A DNA stretch of 64,000 bases from Allium sativum (Eukaryota; Streptophyta; Magnoliopsida; Asparagales; Amaryllidaceae). The position numbers and the translations under genes are program-made. Shown piece after piece: positions 35,561-48,197 of the stretch. Within the stretch, counting starts at the first letter, position 1, and each line of letters starts with the position of its first letter. The notes under the pieces were generated by a model. It ran no database searches, had not been told where the DNA came from, and saw only the letters and a program-made list of their open reading frames with translations. The stretch spans positions 877,571,199 to 877,635,198 of the forward strand of contig CM060912.1 of assembly GCA_030737875.1 (NCBI GenBank), read 5' to 3'.

Positions 35561-37462
35561 CGTCGTTTTGAATAAAATGGCTATTTTAAAATAAATAAAA
35601 ATAGCGATAAATCGTTATAAAATATTGGAAACGATATGGAATGGAAATAAACTGAATTTGCTTGATTTGTGTGGCTTTTGATGGTTGAATGTGTTTGGTG
35701 TGAAAATTACATTAAAGAACACAATTGGTGTTGTCGAATAATTTAACCATTGAAATAAATCGATTTGAAATTCTAAATATACGTGAATTATTTGGAAAGG
35801 CCGAGTTAATTCTCATTTCGAATAATCGATCGACGATTGAAAGTCGAAGATGAAGACGGTGGTCGAAGACCGGAGATCTTCACCTCGTTTGGATGGTAAC
35901 CGAGGTCCTGATTGGGAGGCATCCCGAAATATGGATAATGAGTGGTGATCGTCCAGACGTACGTGTTGATCGAAGGGTTAGCGAGGTATTTAGTGCCTCC
36001 GGTTTCGTTCAGACCCAGAACGGACTTGTAAATGGACTGTGTGTCTGACGTTGGATTTTATTCTATGTTGATTGATCTCTGTTAAATATACATCTGTTTG
36101 GCGGCGAAGAATTTATTCTTTTGCTTAACGCCCTTCTTTGAGACGCACGTGCTCAGAGGTTGTATATCGATGGACATCAGTCGCATGGCATGAATTGCCT
36201 GTGTGGCATGCTAAGATGCAGTGATCAGGGCTTCTGTTGAAAAGCAAAGTCTTGTGGTGATGATCAAAGCACCGCCTGTGTGGCGTAGCTTTGTGTATAA
36301 CGTGAATTCGCGAGCCTCACACCCCGGTATGAAACTAAAACGGGAGGAAGGACCTCAGGGAGGACATGCGTTTCTTTCTAGCTAGGGTGGTGTCAGTGAC
36401 CTACCAGCCCTGACATTTATATACTTTTCACCTATGTGGTTGTTGCTGTTGCGAGGCGCCTCGGTTTGATCGGACGATCCGGGTCCGACGGAGTCATTCG
36501 TTGGCTCGTTTACGCCCCAAAGGGCGGGGAAACGTATTGTTCAGGAATTTTAATCCACATCGGTGGACCGGCCCTGTCACTCCTAGGGTCACTCGAGCTC
36601 TGATCCTGAGGGGCGGGCTAGAGCGTCTCGAATTTGGTAAGGACTATCTTTTGCCTTGGTTCATGACGGAAATCCAATTTCCAAATACGACATCGTGCGG
36701 TTTTGGTTGTATACCTATATATGGCGACATAGTGGTATGGGGCATTAATGCCGTCTATGATTGATAGTTATGATTTGAAATTGTTTTCAAAACATATAAA
36801 CACTAGCAATAATATCAATTGCCTTTGTTTTATTCGTATCAAGCATATTTTGGCCGTTATAAGGTAAAAACTCTATCCTCCGGTTTGCGTTGCATTGTGT
36901 GATGGGAACTGAGTCTTATAACGGCTTCATTTTTATAAAAAGCATAGCGATGTTTAAAAGAAAGATTTGTTTTGAAGCACTGGCAATCCAATGGAGTAAA
37001 CCCGTTCCACGAAAGTGGCGTGGTCCTGGGATTAGCCAAATTAGATATATGTGTTGAGTAGATTTCTCATACCAGTCCCATGACTGACTCGTAGTTTGTT
37101 TCACTCTCAAACTCGGGTGCCCTTTTTTCTACACGGGCAGCCTTGTATTCAGGTTTAGCTGGTTCTTTCTGGATAGCTGGAGCTGAAGATGGATTCTACC
37201 ATTTATTTCTTTTTATGCTGTTCAGCTCCTATTGTACATATTTTGTTTATTTCCGCTGTAGACATTTATGTATAGCTGAACTGTATTTGTACTAAGTAAG
37301 ATCCTGTATACTGTGTAACTCTGATGATTACTTTTATCCAGTATATTTTGTTGTTCATTCTGGTGTATTTATTTAATTCTGTTCTGCTATTATATGTTTC
37401 TGTGTTATATTCCAAAAGATAACCTTGTTTCCGTGAGAACGGGAAATCGGGTCGTCTCATCG

Positions 37463-37474
37463 TGGTATCAGAGC
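37463..37474 (+). other. A primer-binding site (tRNA-iMet)
   Basis: TGGTATCAGAGC, three bases after the LTR end at 37459. Confidence 0.9.
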
Positions 37475-37712
37475 TTTGGTTAAGCTTAGTTCTGGAATAT
37501 AACATTTGAACGATCTCGTCAGAAATAGAACCAGTAGTGTTCTAGGACGGGTAACTCTATACAGATAGGATCAGTAATATCCTAGCATGAGTAAAGCAGA
37601 ATGAGATTACACCTCGATAGACACATTTACATTTGAAGTATGTGTTTCTATATTTTAAAATACCTTTTCTGTGACCTGACACTTGATCTGCCATTTGCAG
37701 AAGTACTAGAAA

Positions 37713-40700
37713 ATGAGTGCCAGAAACAGAAGAAGTAATACTAACCCGGATATAGAAGCTCTATTCATGAAGTATAGAAATCTGGGAGGAAAGTCGTTCT
37801 CAGGCGAAGAATCTATTATGAGAACACAAGCTTGGATTCGTTCGGCTGAGAAAATCTTCGAAGCATTAAAGCTGAGGGATGACCAGAAAAGATTACTGGC
37901 CTCCTGGGCTCTCAAAGATGAAGCTTTGTTCTGGTGGGATTCGGTTATAGAGAATAATCCAGAAGGTGATATCACCTGGGACAGATTCAAAGTGATTTTC
38001 CTAGAAAGATTTACTCCTCCCGAAGCGACAGAGCGGTTATGCGATGAATTTTCTTATCTGATACAAGGAGACATGACGATCCCAGAATATCATAAGAAAT
38101 TCAATGAACTTTCTCACTTTGCCCCTCACATAATTCAAAATCCGAAGAGGAAAAATCTGAGATTTATTCACGGACTTCAAAGGAAATACCAGAATAAAGT
38201 ATTGGGGCATGTGAAGCTTCCTTTTTCTGAAATGATATATATGGCCTATCAGTATGAAGATCTCCATAAGAAAGGAATGTTATGCGACGAAGAAGAAGTC
38301 AGTTCTAGCGACATAAAAGAGTTGGAAACTGATATTCCTGAAGCCAGTACAAGATCTGAAGTCAATAAGAAGCCCAGCGCCAAAAGAAAAAGGGCGGAAC
38401 CTGGGAACGAACGAATAATGACCGCCACGTGCTCAAGCTGCAATAGAAAAGGACATGTGGCGATAAGTTGCAAATCTTGGAACCAACAAAGAAATAATAA
38501 GTTCCCACCCAAAGAGGGATTTCAAGAGAATAGAAAGTGCAGTCAGTGCCATCAGTCCGGTCATCTTTCAAAGGCCTGCCCGCTATTCAGAAAACCTAAA
38601 ATAGTTCAAGTAAATGAAGTAGCAGAAACTTCCGAGCCCTCAGCTAGTCAAGAAAGGGAGGACGTTTTAGAAGGCACGCTCAATGTCAAAAACATTCCAG
38701 TTAAAGTACTGTTTGACACAGGCGCGTCGCGAAGCTTTATTGCAAAGAGTGCAGTCAAGAAGTTGGATTTGAATTTGAAGAAGCTTAAGGAGCCAATGAC
38801 TGTCCGAAATCCAGTTGGAGGTTCCATCAATCTTAGTTGGGTTGGTGCAGTACCCGTCTCTTTTTCTTGCTATAAATTCCCTATTATCTCGGTCGTCATG
38901 AATTTTGATGAATTCGATCTTATTTTGGGATTGGATTGGTTAACCAAATATGAAGCGGAAGTTAAATGCGCCGAGAGAGTTGTAAAGGCAAAAGCACAAT
39001 TGGGAAACTATATAACCATACCATGTGAAGGCCCAACTTCGAATAGAAAAGACTTCTGGGCAGCTTTGGATGTTTCTCCAGCCCAAATAGAAAATGTCCC
39101 TGAAATTACAGAGAATATTTCTGACCGCATCAAAGACATTCCTGTAGTCAAGAACTATGCGGATGTGTTCGAAGAAGTTGTTCGCTTACCTCCGCAAAGA
39201 GAAATAGATTTCAAAATTGCTTTAATTCCCAATGCAAGGCCGGTAGTTCACGCTATTCGAAGAATGTCCTTGAAAGAGAAGGAGGAATTAGACAACCAAA
39301 CACGACAGCTAGTATGGAAAGGTCTGATCAGGCCTAGTTTCTCTGATTGGGGTGCAGCAGTGGTGTTTGTCCCAAAATCTGACGGTACTCTACGTCTATG
39401 TGTGGATTATCGTGATCTGAATAAGCAGACAATAAAGAATAAATATCCATTGCCGCGGATTGATGATTTGTTAGATCGATTAAATGGAGCACAAGTATTC
39501 TCACGAATGGACCTAGCTACAGGATTCCATCAACTTCGAATTGCCGAAGAGTGTGTTCCAATGACAGCGTTCAGAGGCCCCGACTTATTCTACGAGTGGT
39601 TAGTAATGCCGTTCGTCTTATGTAACGCTCCAGCTTACTTCATCGATCTAATGAACCGAGTATTTAGGGGAGTATTGAATAAATTTGTTCTGGTTTTTAT
39701 TGATGATATTCTAATCTTCTCTAAATCAAAGGCCGAGCATGAAAAACATTTGGAACAAGTTTTAGAAATCCTCAGGAGAAATGTATTGAAAGCAAAGTTT
39801 TCCAAATGTATCTTTTGGCAAGATGAAGTGAAATTTATGGGCCACGTTGTATCGAAAGAAGGAATTGCTGTGGATCCAAGCAAAATCACGGCTATTCAAA
39901 ATTGGAAACAACCCAGTACTCCCACTGAAGTCCGCAGTTTTCTCGGATTGGCTAGCTATTACCGAAAGTTCGTTAAAGACTTTTCGAAGATATCTGGCCA
40001 CTTAACGAAGCTTACAAAGAAGCATTCTAAGTTCAAATGGACTCAAGAAAGTGAGGAGGCTTTCGAAGAGCTAAAGTTAAGATTAACTACAGCTCCAGTG
40101 TTAACCATTATAGATGGCAACCAGGATTTAAAAGTGTGGACTGATGCTTCTAGAGAAGGCCTCGGCGCAGTGTTAATGCAAAGAGGCCAAGTAATTGCTT
40201 ATGCTAGCCGTCAACTTAAGCCACACGAGAAGAACTATGTAACTCATGATCTTGAGTTATTGGCTATCATATTCTCTTTGAAAATCTGGAGACACTATCT
40301 TCTGGGCGAGAGGTTTGAACTGTTTACAGATCACCAGTCGTTAAAGTATCTGTTCACTCAGAAAGACCTGAACTTGAGGCAGCAACGTTGGCTGGAGTTT
40401 CTTGCAGCATATGACTTTGAAATTATATACACTCTAGGAAAAGCCAATGTCGTGGCTGATGCATTAAGCAGAAAGAACGTAATGATCGCCAGCTTTATTA
40501 TCACAACTTCCTTGATTGACAAAATATCTATTCTTCAGAAGGAGGATAACTTTATTAAAGATATGATCAAAAGGATTCAGAAAGGCGAACCCTCGTGTTT
40601 TCAAATAGATAACGACGAGACCTTGAGGTTAAAAGGAAGGATTTGTGTTCCTGACGTTCCTGAGCTAAAAAGGGAAGTGTTAGACGAGTGTCACAAGTCC

Positions 40701-41957
40701 AAGCTGAGTATCCATCCTGGTGTGGCCAAAATGTATAACGATCTCAAAAGAACTTTCTGGTGGAAGGCTATGAAAAGAGACGTTTCGATATATGTTAGTC
40801 GATGCCCTACTTGCCAGCTAGTTAAAAGCGACCAACAGAAATTGGCTGGACTATTGCAACCACTAGAAGTTCCTGGCTGGAAGTGGGAACACATTTCTAT
40901 GGATTTCATCGATGGTCTGCCCAGAACCAGAAAAGGAAATGACAGTATTTGGGTGATCGTAGATCGTTTCACGAAGACCGCCCATTTTATACCCGTCAGA
41001 TCAAACAGAACTGCTCAGAGTCTGGCGCAGATTTACTTCAGGGAAATAGTTAGACTACATGGAGTGCCGCTCAGTATAGTCAGTGATAGAGATACAATAT
41101 TCACTAGTAAATTCTGGGAAGCATTTCAAGTCGAGCTGGGAACGAAGTTAAACATGAGCACCGCTTATCATCCTCAGACAGACGGTCAGACTGAGAGGGT
41201 GAATCGCATTTTAGAAGATCTATTGCGGGCTTGTATTCTAGATTTCGGTGGATCATGGGAAGACCATCTGCATTTGGCTGAATTCTCTTATAACAACAGC
41301 TACCAGGCGAGTCTGACAATGTCGCCATTCGAAGCATTGTATGGTAGACCTTGCCGATCTCCTGCTTGTTGGGTCGAGCCTGGAAATAGACTTGTGTTGG
41401 GCCCCGATATGATTCGAGAAGCGGCCGACAAAGTCGATTTTATTAAGAAGCGATTACTCGCCGCTCAAAGCCGACAAAAGAGCTATGCCGATAAAAGAAG
41501 AAGAGATATATCCTTCGAAGTTGGCGACTATGTATATTTGAAAATATCGCCGATGAGAGGAGTTATCCGGTTCGGTAAAACTGGAAAGTTAGCGCCCAAA
41601 TTTATTGGTCCGTTTCCTATTTTGGAACGGATTGGGACTCTCGCTTATAGGGTCAAACTGCCTGACTGGTTGCCTGGTGTGCATGATGTATTTCACATAT
41701 CTCAACTTCGAAAGCACGTTCATGATCCAGATTTGATCGTGGAAGAAGCAGCTCAGCAGGACATTGAAATTACTCCAGAATTAGCTGTGAGGCGAGAGCC
41801 ACTAAAGATTATCGGCAAAGAAACCAAAGAACTGAGGAACAAGAGGGTTCACTTAGTCAAAGTGCAATGGAGTGGAGATCCACGAGATTGTACTTGGGAA
41901 ACTGAGGAGAGCATTCAGAAAGCTTATCCTAGATGCCGAGTAGATATCTCTGAATGA
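37713..41957 (+). CDS. gag-pol: A gag-pol polyprotein, intact frame (1414 aa)
   Basis: A single frame from ATG, 238 bp after the PBS. Gag capsid-like domain at about residues 40-150 (FWW near 73-75); zinc knuckles starting at C240 and C276, both intact. Protease D335-TGA. RT about 520-770: first Asp D600, FIDD with D664/D665, but V635 replaces the usual Gly of MPFGL, and MTAFRGPD replaces the usual PKTAF-type text. RNase H from D811 with HDLEL, TDHQS and VADALSR. IN: H994 zinc finger, D1064, D1125, E1161 (35 residues between the last two); GPF at 1299; chromodomain-like tail about 1365-1405 with LVKVQW and WETEE. Processing would give capsid, PR, RT-RH and IN, with the tail targeting insertion to chromatin. 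The open frame suggests recent activity; the RT change leaves this uncertain. Confidence 0.95.
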   Translation: MSARNRRSNTNPDIEALFMKYRNLGGKSFSGEESIMRTQAWIRSAEKIFEALKLRDDQKRLLASWALKDEALFWWDSVIENNPEGDITWDRFKVIFLERFTPPEATERLCDEFSYLIQGDMTIPEYHKKFNELSHFAPHIIQNPKRKNLRFIHGLQRKYQNKVLGHVKLPFSEMIYMAYQYEDLHKKGMLCDEEEVSSSDIKELETDIPEASTRSEVNKKPSAKRKRAEPGNERIMTATCSSCNRKGHVAISCKSWNQQRNNKFPPKEGFQENRKCSQCHQSGHLSKACPLFRKPKIVQVNEVAETSEPSASQEREDVLEGTLNVKNIPVKVLFDTGASRSFIAKSAVKKLDLNLKKLKEPMTVRNPVGGSINLSWVGAVPVSFSCYKFPIISVVMNFDEFDLILGLDWLTKYEAEVKCAERVVKAKAQLGNYITIPCEGPTSNRKDFWAALDVSPAQIENVPEITENISDRIKDIPVVKNYADVFEEVVRLPPQREIDFKIALIPNARPVVHAIRRMSLKEKEELDNQTRQLVWKGLIRPSFSDWGAAVVFVPKSDGTLRLCVDYRDLNKQTIKNKYPLPRIDDLLDRLNGAQVFSRMDLATGFHQLRIAEECVPMTAFRGPDLFYEWLVMPFVLCNAPAYFIDLMNRVFRGVLNKFVLVFIDDILIFSKSKAEHEKHLEQVLEILRRNVLKAKFSKCIFWQDEVKFMGHVVSKEGIAVDPSKITAIQNWKQPSTPTEVRSFLGLASYYRKFVKDFSKISGHLTKLTKKHSKFKWTQESEEAFEELKLRLTTAPVLTIIDGNQDLKVWTDASREGLGAVLMQRGQVIAYASRQLKPHEKNYVTHDLELLAIIFSLKIWRHYLLGERFELFTDHQSLKYLFTQKDLNLRQQRWLEFLAAYDFEIIYTLGKANVVADALSRKNVMIASFIITTSLIDKISILQKEDNFIKDMIKRIQKGEPSCFQIDNDETLRLKGRICVPDVPELKREVLDECHKSKLSIHPGVAKMYNDLKRTFWWKAMKRDVSIYVSRCPTCQLVKSDQQKLAGLLQPLEVPGWKWEHISMDFIDGLPRTRKGNDSIWVIVDRFTKTAHFIPVRSNRTAQSLAQIYFREIVRLHGVPLSIVSDRDTIFTSKFWEAFQVELGTKLNMSTAYHPQTDGQTERVNRILEDLLRACILDFGGSWEDHLHLAEFSYNNSYQASLTMSPFEALYGRPCRSPACWVEPGNRLVLGPDMIREAADKVDFIKKRLLAAQSRQKSYADKRRRDISFEVGDYVYLKISPMRGVIRFGKTGKLAPKFIGPFPILERIGTLAYRVKLPDWLPGVHDVFHISQLRKHVHDPDLIVEEAAQQDIEITPELAVRREPLKIIGKETKELRNKRVHLVKVQWSGDPRDCTWETEESIQKAYPRCRVDISE

Positions 41958-42150
41958 CTCCGGTGCAAGGTACATTTACCCTACTTTGCATTACCGTTTA
42001 ATTCTCTATTCTGTTTCTATTTTCTTCCCATGGATGTGCACTATTTATTCTATACTCTGAATATTAGAAACAAATTGGTTGTTGTGTTGTGTGATCGTAG
42101 ATTTATCAAACCACTTTCGACTTTATTCCTTTTCGGGGACGAAAAGTTTT

Positions 42151-42163
42151 AAGTGGGGGAGAT
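42151..42163 (+). other. A polypurine tract
   Basis: AAGTGGGGGAGAT directly before the 3' LTR start, with TTCGGGGACGAAAAG upstream. Confidence 0.85.
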
Positions 42164-45100
42164 TGTAACGACCCAGAAAATCTGAACCAATTAAAAATTT
42201 TTAAATTGGCTAAAATGATGGATTTTAAATACTTAAAATAAATATTTTAAATAATGGCGATGAAAACTGAGTTAAATCGACATTTGAAAACGAATATAAT
42301 TAATTATAATTATATATAGAATTGAAAATAGTGCGGTAGTTCGATAACTCGATTTCAAACTTCAATTGAATATACCGGGTGCAAAACAATCCGGATTTTA
42401 GTGAAACCAAAAATAATGGAATCTAATTGGTAATATCTTTCTAACGAATCCGACCAATCGAAATTTGATAGCGGGAATCAAAAGATATGTCCAGTTGAAA
42501 ATTCTGAATAGTCGCTATGGAATTCAGGCCCTTAAAAATGGACATTTTGCAAATGACCTCGGATTTCGACGAAACCACTTTTGTTGGATCCGCAGTGTCA
42601 AGTTATTGCTAGGTTTCAAATTTCATAATTTTTCGAATCAATATGTGAGCGTGGCAAAGTAAAACGCGTTTGACCAGTTTCAGTTGATTTTAATCGACTG
42701 GAAATTGGCCATTTTTCAAACGGTCTCAGAATTTGACGAATCTAGTTTTGTTAGGACCGTATCGTCAATACGAAGCTAGAAAATATTTTTCTAGAATTTT
42801 TCTAGTTAGTATGTGACCCCGGTAATTTGAAATGTGCGTTTAAAATTCAATATAGAGATTTAAATGAAAATTCAAAAGGAAACTGATTGTAACGATCAAA
42901 TCAGCTTACGATACATATCCCATTGTGTTCGGAATGGGGGTAAAACGCTATGGACGACAGGCGGTGGGCCTCGTTTCGAGGTCGTGTGTAAAAGTCAACC
43001 TATTTGCAAAAATAATAATTAAATAATATAAAAAAAAATATAATTCTCTCCCTCCCTTTATCTTCATTGCCCCCCCCCCCCGTTCGTTATAATTCCAAAC
43101 AGACAGAAAAAAAAAAAACACAAAACCCGAAAACTGTCGAGCCGCGGCCCCCTAACCTCGAACGCCGACGAAGACACCACCACGAAGACCCCGCTCCTCC
43201 CTCCATCGCGAGCCCCTGGAAGCCAGCGCCTCCTGCCACATCGTTCGAACCCCCAGCCGCCGCCTGCTCCTCCTGCCGCCGACGAAGACGAGCATCGCTC
43301 CCCCCCTTCGCAGCTACATCGGTAAACATTTTCTATTTTTTTTTTTTATTTTCTTTTTTTATTTTATTCTTTAAAAACTGATTTGTTTTTAAAGAAATAA
43401 AAACTGATTATATAAAATATTAAAAACCGATTTGTTTAAAAAGAATTGAAAACTGATTTTATAAAAGAATTGAAATACTGATTTTATAAAAGAATTTAAA
43501 ACTGGAATTTTTAAAAGTTTAAAACTGAAATTTTTATAAGTTTAAAACTGAAATTTTTAAAAGATTAAAACTGAAATTTTTAAAAAGCTTAAAACAGATT
43601 TTTATAAAAGAAAGCATAAAACAGATTTTTATAAAAGAAAGCATAAAACAGATTTTTATAAAAGAAAGCATAAAACAGATTTTTATAAAAGAATTTTTAA
43701 ACTGGTTTTTTTTTAAAAAGAAAGTATAAAACAGATTTTTATAAAAGAATTTTTAAAACTGGATTTTTTGTAAAGAAAGTAAAAATTGATTTCTTTTAAA
43801 AGAATTTTAAAACTGATTTTAAAAAAAACTATAAAAACTGATTTTGTTTTAAAGAAAAAATCAGATTTTTATATATTGAAAGTCGAAGTAAAAATCATAT
43901 TTTTATATATTGAATAGCATCGTAAAAATTCGATTTTTACATGTGTAGAGAATACGGGCGAAAGCGACAAAAGGCGAAGATTTCTATAAAGGAAGTGTCG
44001 TAAAGTTGGATAGCTATTGGTGAGATTTCTGATTTAAAATTTATATATATATGTGTTGAAAATGAAAGTGAATAGCTATATATAAATATCTATATATCTA
44101 TATATATATATACGTCCCTCGTCCACAAACCATGGACGATATTTATTGGTTGAAATTGTTGTGAAAATTGAATGGTTGTTTGGGATTGTTTGTGATTGAT
44201 ATTGGTTGTATGTGGTTGAAAAATACCCATTTGTGGTTGTGAAATATTTGGTTGAAACCACATAGGATTAGTTTGTGGAAATGAAATAAATATATACATG
44301 CCGCCTGCGTGCGAACTAGATGCATGATCCCCATTGTCAAAAACCGCGAGGTTTTAAGGTAGAGCGAGGAGCCGTACTAGGGACGGTGCCGGTGTAACTA
44401 CCCTGCCGTTATGCTGCCGAAATTTTGAATAATATTTGTGTGTTTGAATTATTTTCATATGCTTAAACTATATTTATTCATTGAATAGAAAACATTCATG
44501 TGTTGAATTGATATTCATTCGTTGTTTAGAAATTCATGTGTTGAATGGTATTCGCGTTTTAAAATAAAAAAATTACATTTTTATCTATATATAAAAACTA
44601 TTGAAAACATTCATGTGTTGAATTGATATTCATTCGTTGTTTAGAAATTCATGTGTTGAATGGTATTCATATTTTGAAATAAATTGTTCGATAATAAAAA
44701 TCACATTTTTATCTATATATAGAAACTATAGAAAACATTCATGTGTTGAATTGATATTCATTCGTTGTTTAGAAATTCATGTGTTGAATGGTATTCATAT
44801 TTTGAAATAAATTGTTCGATAATAAAAATCACATTTTTTATCTATATATAGAAACTATAGAAAACATTCATGTGTTGAATTGATATGCATTCGTTGTTTA
44901 GAAATTCATGTGTTGAATGGTATTCATATTTTGAAATAAATTGTTCGATAATAAAAATCACATTTTTATCTTTATATAGAAACTATAGAAAACATTCATG
45001 TGTTGAATTGATATTCATTTGTTGTTTAGAAATTCATGTGTTGAATGGTATTCATATTTTGAAATAAATTGTTCGATAATAAAAATCACATTTTTATCTA

Positions 45101-48100
45101 TATATAGAAACTATAGAAAACATTCATGTGTTGAATTGATAATCATTCGTTGATTAGAAATTCATGTGTTGAATGGTATTCATATTTTGAAATAAATTGT
45201 TTTATGATAAAAATCCCATTTTTATCACCAACTTGAACTATATAGAAAAATAGTGTTTTGAAATGAATTGTTTTACAATAAAAATCACATTTTTATTGTA
45301 TGCATAAATCGTTGAAATGTGAAGTGTTAAAAATAGCCACTTGTTCAAACTAAACATATATGAGTTGAAATATTCATTAATTAGCTAATGAAATGATTTG
45401 CACCTATGTATGTAACATTAGAATAAATGGTGTCTTTAAACCAAACAGAAATCAAATATGAAGTTGAATAGAAAATGATAAATGATAAGAACTGTATATA
45501 TATGTATATGCATATTCATTGAACAGGTGATAGCAAAGGGGCTAGAGAAGAGGAATAAAATTTTGTGCCCGACAAATAGGTACACATTTACTGATTTGTT
45601 TGGGTGATGATTTTGAGCCTGTTGGCTAGCCGCTTGGCTTCTTCTTTTTCTTTTTGAGATTAGAAGGACCGGGAACGCTATTTGCGATTTCCCGACGCTC
45701 CCGGTGCAGGGGAGGTTATGGCGAAATTTTTCCAAAATTTAAGGTGTTAGGAAAATTTTTGAAGTGAAAACGATATTGAAATTGTTGAATGAACTAGATT
45801 TATATAAATATATAAATATAAATGAAATTAAAACGAAACGAAGCCGTGCAGTTCATATTTTGAAACCGTGATTTCAAACGACTAGTGCGGGAAATCCGAC
45901 CATTGGATTTTCCCGAAACCTCAACCGTCGGGTTCGCCTTGGAATAATCTTTCCAACGGCACCAACCTTGTTAAAATCCAACGGTTGGATTGTCTGGAAT
46001 GTTTAATTCAATTCTGAAGAAAAACAGCGCCAGAAACGATTATATTTATTTATATATATAAATATAATTATATTTAATCGAATAACGACGCTGCAGTTCG
46101 TATTTTGAAATTGAAATTTCAAACGATTGTACCGGGAGATCCGACCGTCGGATTTTCCCGAAACTGGAACCGTTGGGTTCGTTTTGAAAAGACCTTTCTA
46201 ATGATGTAAATTTTGGGAAGATCCAACGGTTAGATTTTCAGATATGTGTAAATCAAATCTGAAGAAAAACAGCGCCACGGCCACCTTATGGCCCGAAGCG
46301 TCGTTTTGAATAAAATGGCTATTTTAAAATAAATAAAAATAGCGATAAATCGTTATAAAATATTGGAAACGATATGGAATGGAAATAAACTGAATTTGCT
46401 TGATTTGTGTGGCTTTTGATGGTTGAATGTGTTTGGTGTGAAAATTACATTAAAGAACACAATTGGTGTTGTCGAATAATTTAACCATTGAAATAAATCG
46501 ATTTGAAATTCTAAATATACGTGAATTATTTGGAAAGGCCGAGTTAATTCTCATTTCGAATAATCGATCGACGATTGAAAGTCGAAGATGAAGACGGTGA
46601 TCGAAGACCGGAGATCTTCACCTCGTTTGGATGGTAACCGAGGTCCTGATTGGGAGGCATCCCGAAATATGGATAATGAGTGGTGATCGTCCAGACGTAC
46701 GTGTTGATCGAAGGGTTTGCGAGGTATTTAGTGCCTCCGGTTTCGTTCAGACCCAGAACGGACTTGTAAATGGACTGTGTGTCTGACATTGGATTTTATT
46801 CTATGTTGATTGATCTCTGTTAAATATACATCTGTTTGGCGGTGAAGAATTTATTCTTTTGCTTAACGCCCTTCTTTGAGACGCACGAGCTCAGAGGTTG
46901 TATATCGATGGACATCAGTCGCATGGCATGAATTTCCTGTGTGGCATGCTAAGATGCAGTGATCAGGGCTTCTGTTGAAAAGCAAAGTCTTGTGGTGATG
47001 ATCAAAGCACCGCCTGTGTGGCGTAGCTTTGTGTATAACGTGAATTCGCGAGCCTCACACCCCGGTATGAACCTAAAACGGGAGGAAGGACCTCAGGGAG
47101 GACATGCGTTTCTTTCTAGCTAGGGTGGTGTCAGTGACCTACCAGCCCTGACATTTATATACTTTTCACCTATGTGGTTGTTGCTGTTGCGAGGCGCCTC
47201 GGTTTGATCGGACGATCCGGGTCCGATGGAGTCATTCGTTGGCTCGTTTACGCCCCAAAGGGCGGGGAAACGTATTGTTCAGGAATTTTAATCCACATCG
47301 GTGGACCGGCCCTGTCGCTCCTAGGGTCACTCGAGCTCTGATCCTGAGGGGCGGGCTAGAGCGTCTCGAATTCGGTAAGGACTATCTTTTGCCTTGGTTC
47401 ATGACGGAAATCCAATTTCCAAATACGACATCGTGCGGTTTTGGTTGTATACCTATATATGGCGACATAGTGGTATGGGGCATTAATGCCGTCTATGATT
47501 GATAGTTATGATTTGAAATTGTTTTCAAAACATATAAACACTAGCAATAATATCAATTGCCTTTGTTTTATTCGTATCAAGCATATTTTGGCCGTTATAA
47601 GGTAAAAACTCTATCCTCCGGTTTGTGTTGCATTGTGTGATGGGAACTGAGTCTTATAACGGCTTCATTTTTATAAAAAGCATAGCGATGTTTAAAAGAA
47701 AGATTTGTTTTGAAGCACTGGCAATCCAATGGAGTAAACCCGTTCCACGAAAGTGGCGTGGTCCTGGGATTAGCCAAATTAGATATATGTGTTGAGTAGA
47801 TTTCTCATACCAGTCCCATGACTGACTCGTAGTTTGTTTCACTCTCAAACTCGGGTGCCCGTTTTTCTACACGGGCAGCCTTGTATTCAGGTTTAGCTGG
47901 TTCTTTCTGGATAGCTGGAGCTGAAGATGGATTCTACCATTTATTTCTTTTTATGCTGTTCAGCTCCTATTGTACATATTTTGTTTATTTCCGCTGTAGA
48001 CATTTATGTATAGCTGAACTGTATTTGTACTAAGTAAGATCCTGTATACTGTGTAACTCTGATGATTACTTTTATCCAGTATATTTTGTTGTTCATTCTG

Positions 48101-48197
48101 GTGTATTTATTTAATTCTATTCTGCTATTATATGTTTCTGTGTTATATTCCAAAAGATAACCTTGTTTCCGTGAGAACGGGAAATCGAGTCGTCTCA
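42164..48197 (+). repeat. A 3' LTR (6034 bp)
   Basis: Near-identical copy of the 5' LTR; differences seen include scattered substitutions, homopolymer changes near 43,030 and 43,345, and a fourth 27-bp unit near 43,600. It carries the antisense ORF at 46544-46789 with an intact ATG. It ends CGTCTCA at 48197, where C's RNase H coding sequence resumes. Confidence 0.95.

Larger units (their letters stand above)
31452..37459 (+). repeat. A 5' LTR (6008 bp)
   Basis: In order: a U3 block shared with A' and A'' (31,600-32,110), TATA (32324), a GC-rich leader (to 32611), a donor-like site, AT-rich arrays (32,660-33,120 and 33,750-34,505), an acceptor-like site ending 34788, a diverged 240-bp duplication (35,098-35,560), and a conserved block (35,860-36,780) with ORFs on either strand. 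Then comes the end region to GGGTCGTCTCA. No protein-coding gene is convincing. A 6-kb LTR is long even for this clade. Confidence 0.95.
31452..48197 (+). mobile_element. A: full-length chromovirus with 6-kb LTRs
   Basis: 16,746 bp: 5' LTR 31452-37459, PBS 37463-37474, gag-pol 37713-41957, PPT 42151-42163, 3' LTR 42164-48197. LTR tips are TGTAACGACCC and GGGTCGTCTCA. The LTRs are near-identical by eye, with a 26-bp length difference mostly from one extra 27-bp repeat unit. The element lies inside C's pol with a 5-bp target duplication (one mismatch). A complete reading frame and similar LTRs mark it as one of the youngest insertions here. Confidence 0.97.

Noticed and set aside
36501..36764. 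87-codon ORF in A LTR, also at 47239-47502
   Set aside because: Present in both LTRs only because they are copies. In A' the corresponding region does not keep the same frame, and no domain is recognisable.
43067..43381. Proline/arginine-rich 104-codon ORF as a captured host exon
   Set aside because: The GC-rich leader has repeated GACGAAGACG/CCGCC words and the frame is disrupted in the 5' LTR copy; A' and A'' leaders at this place are unrelated in protein terms. A captured 5' UTR cannot be excluded.
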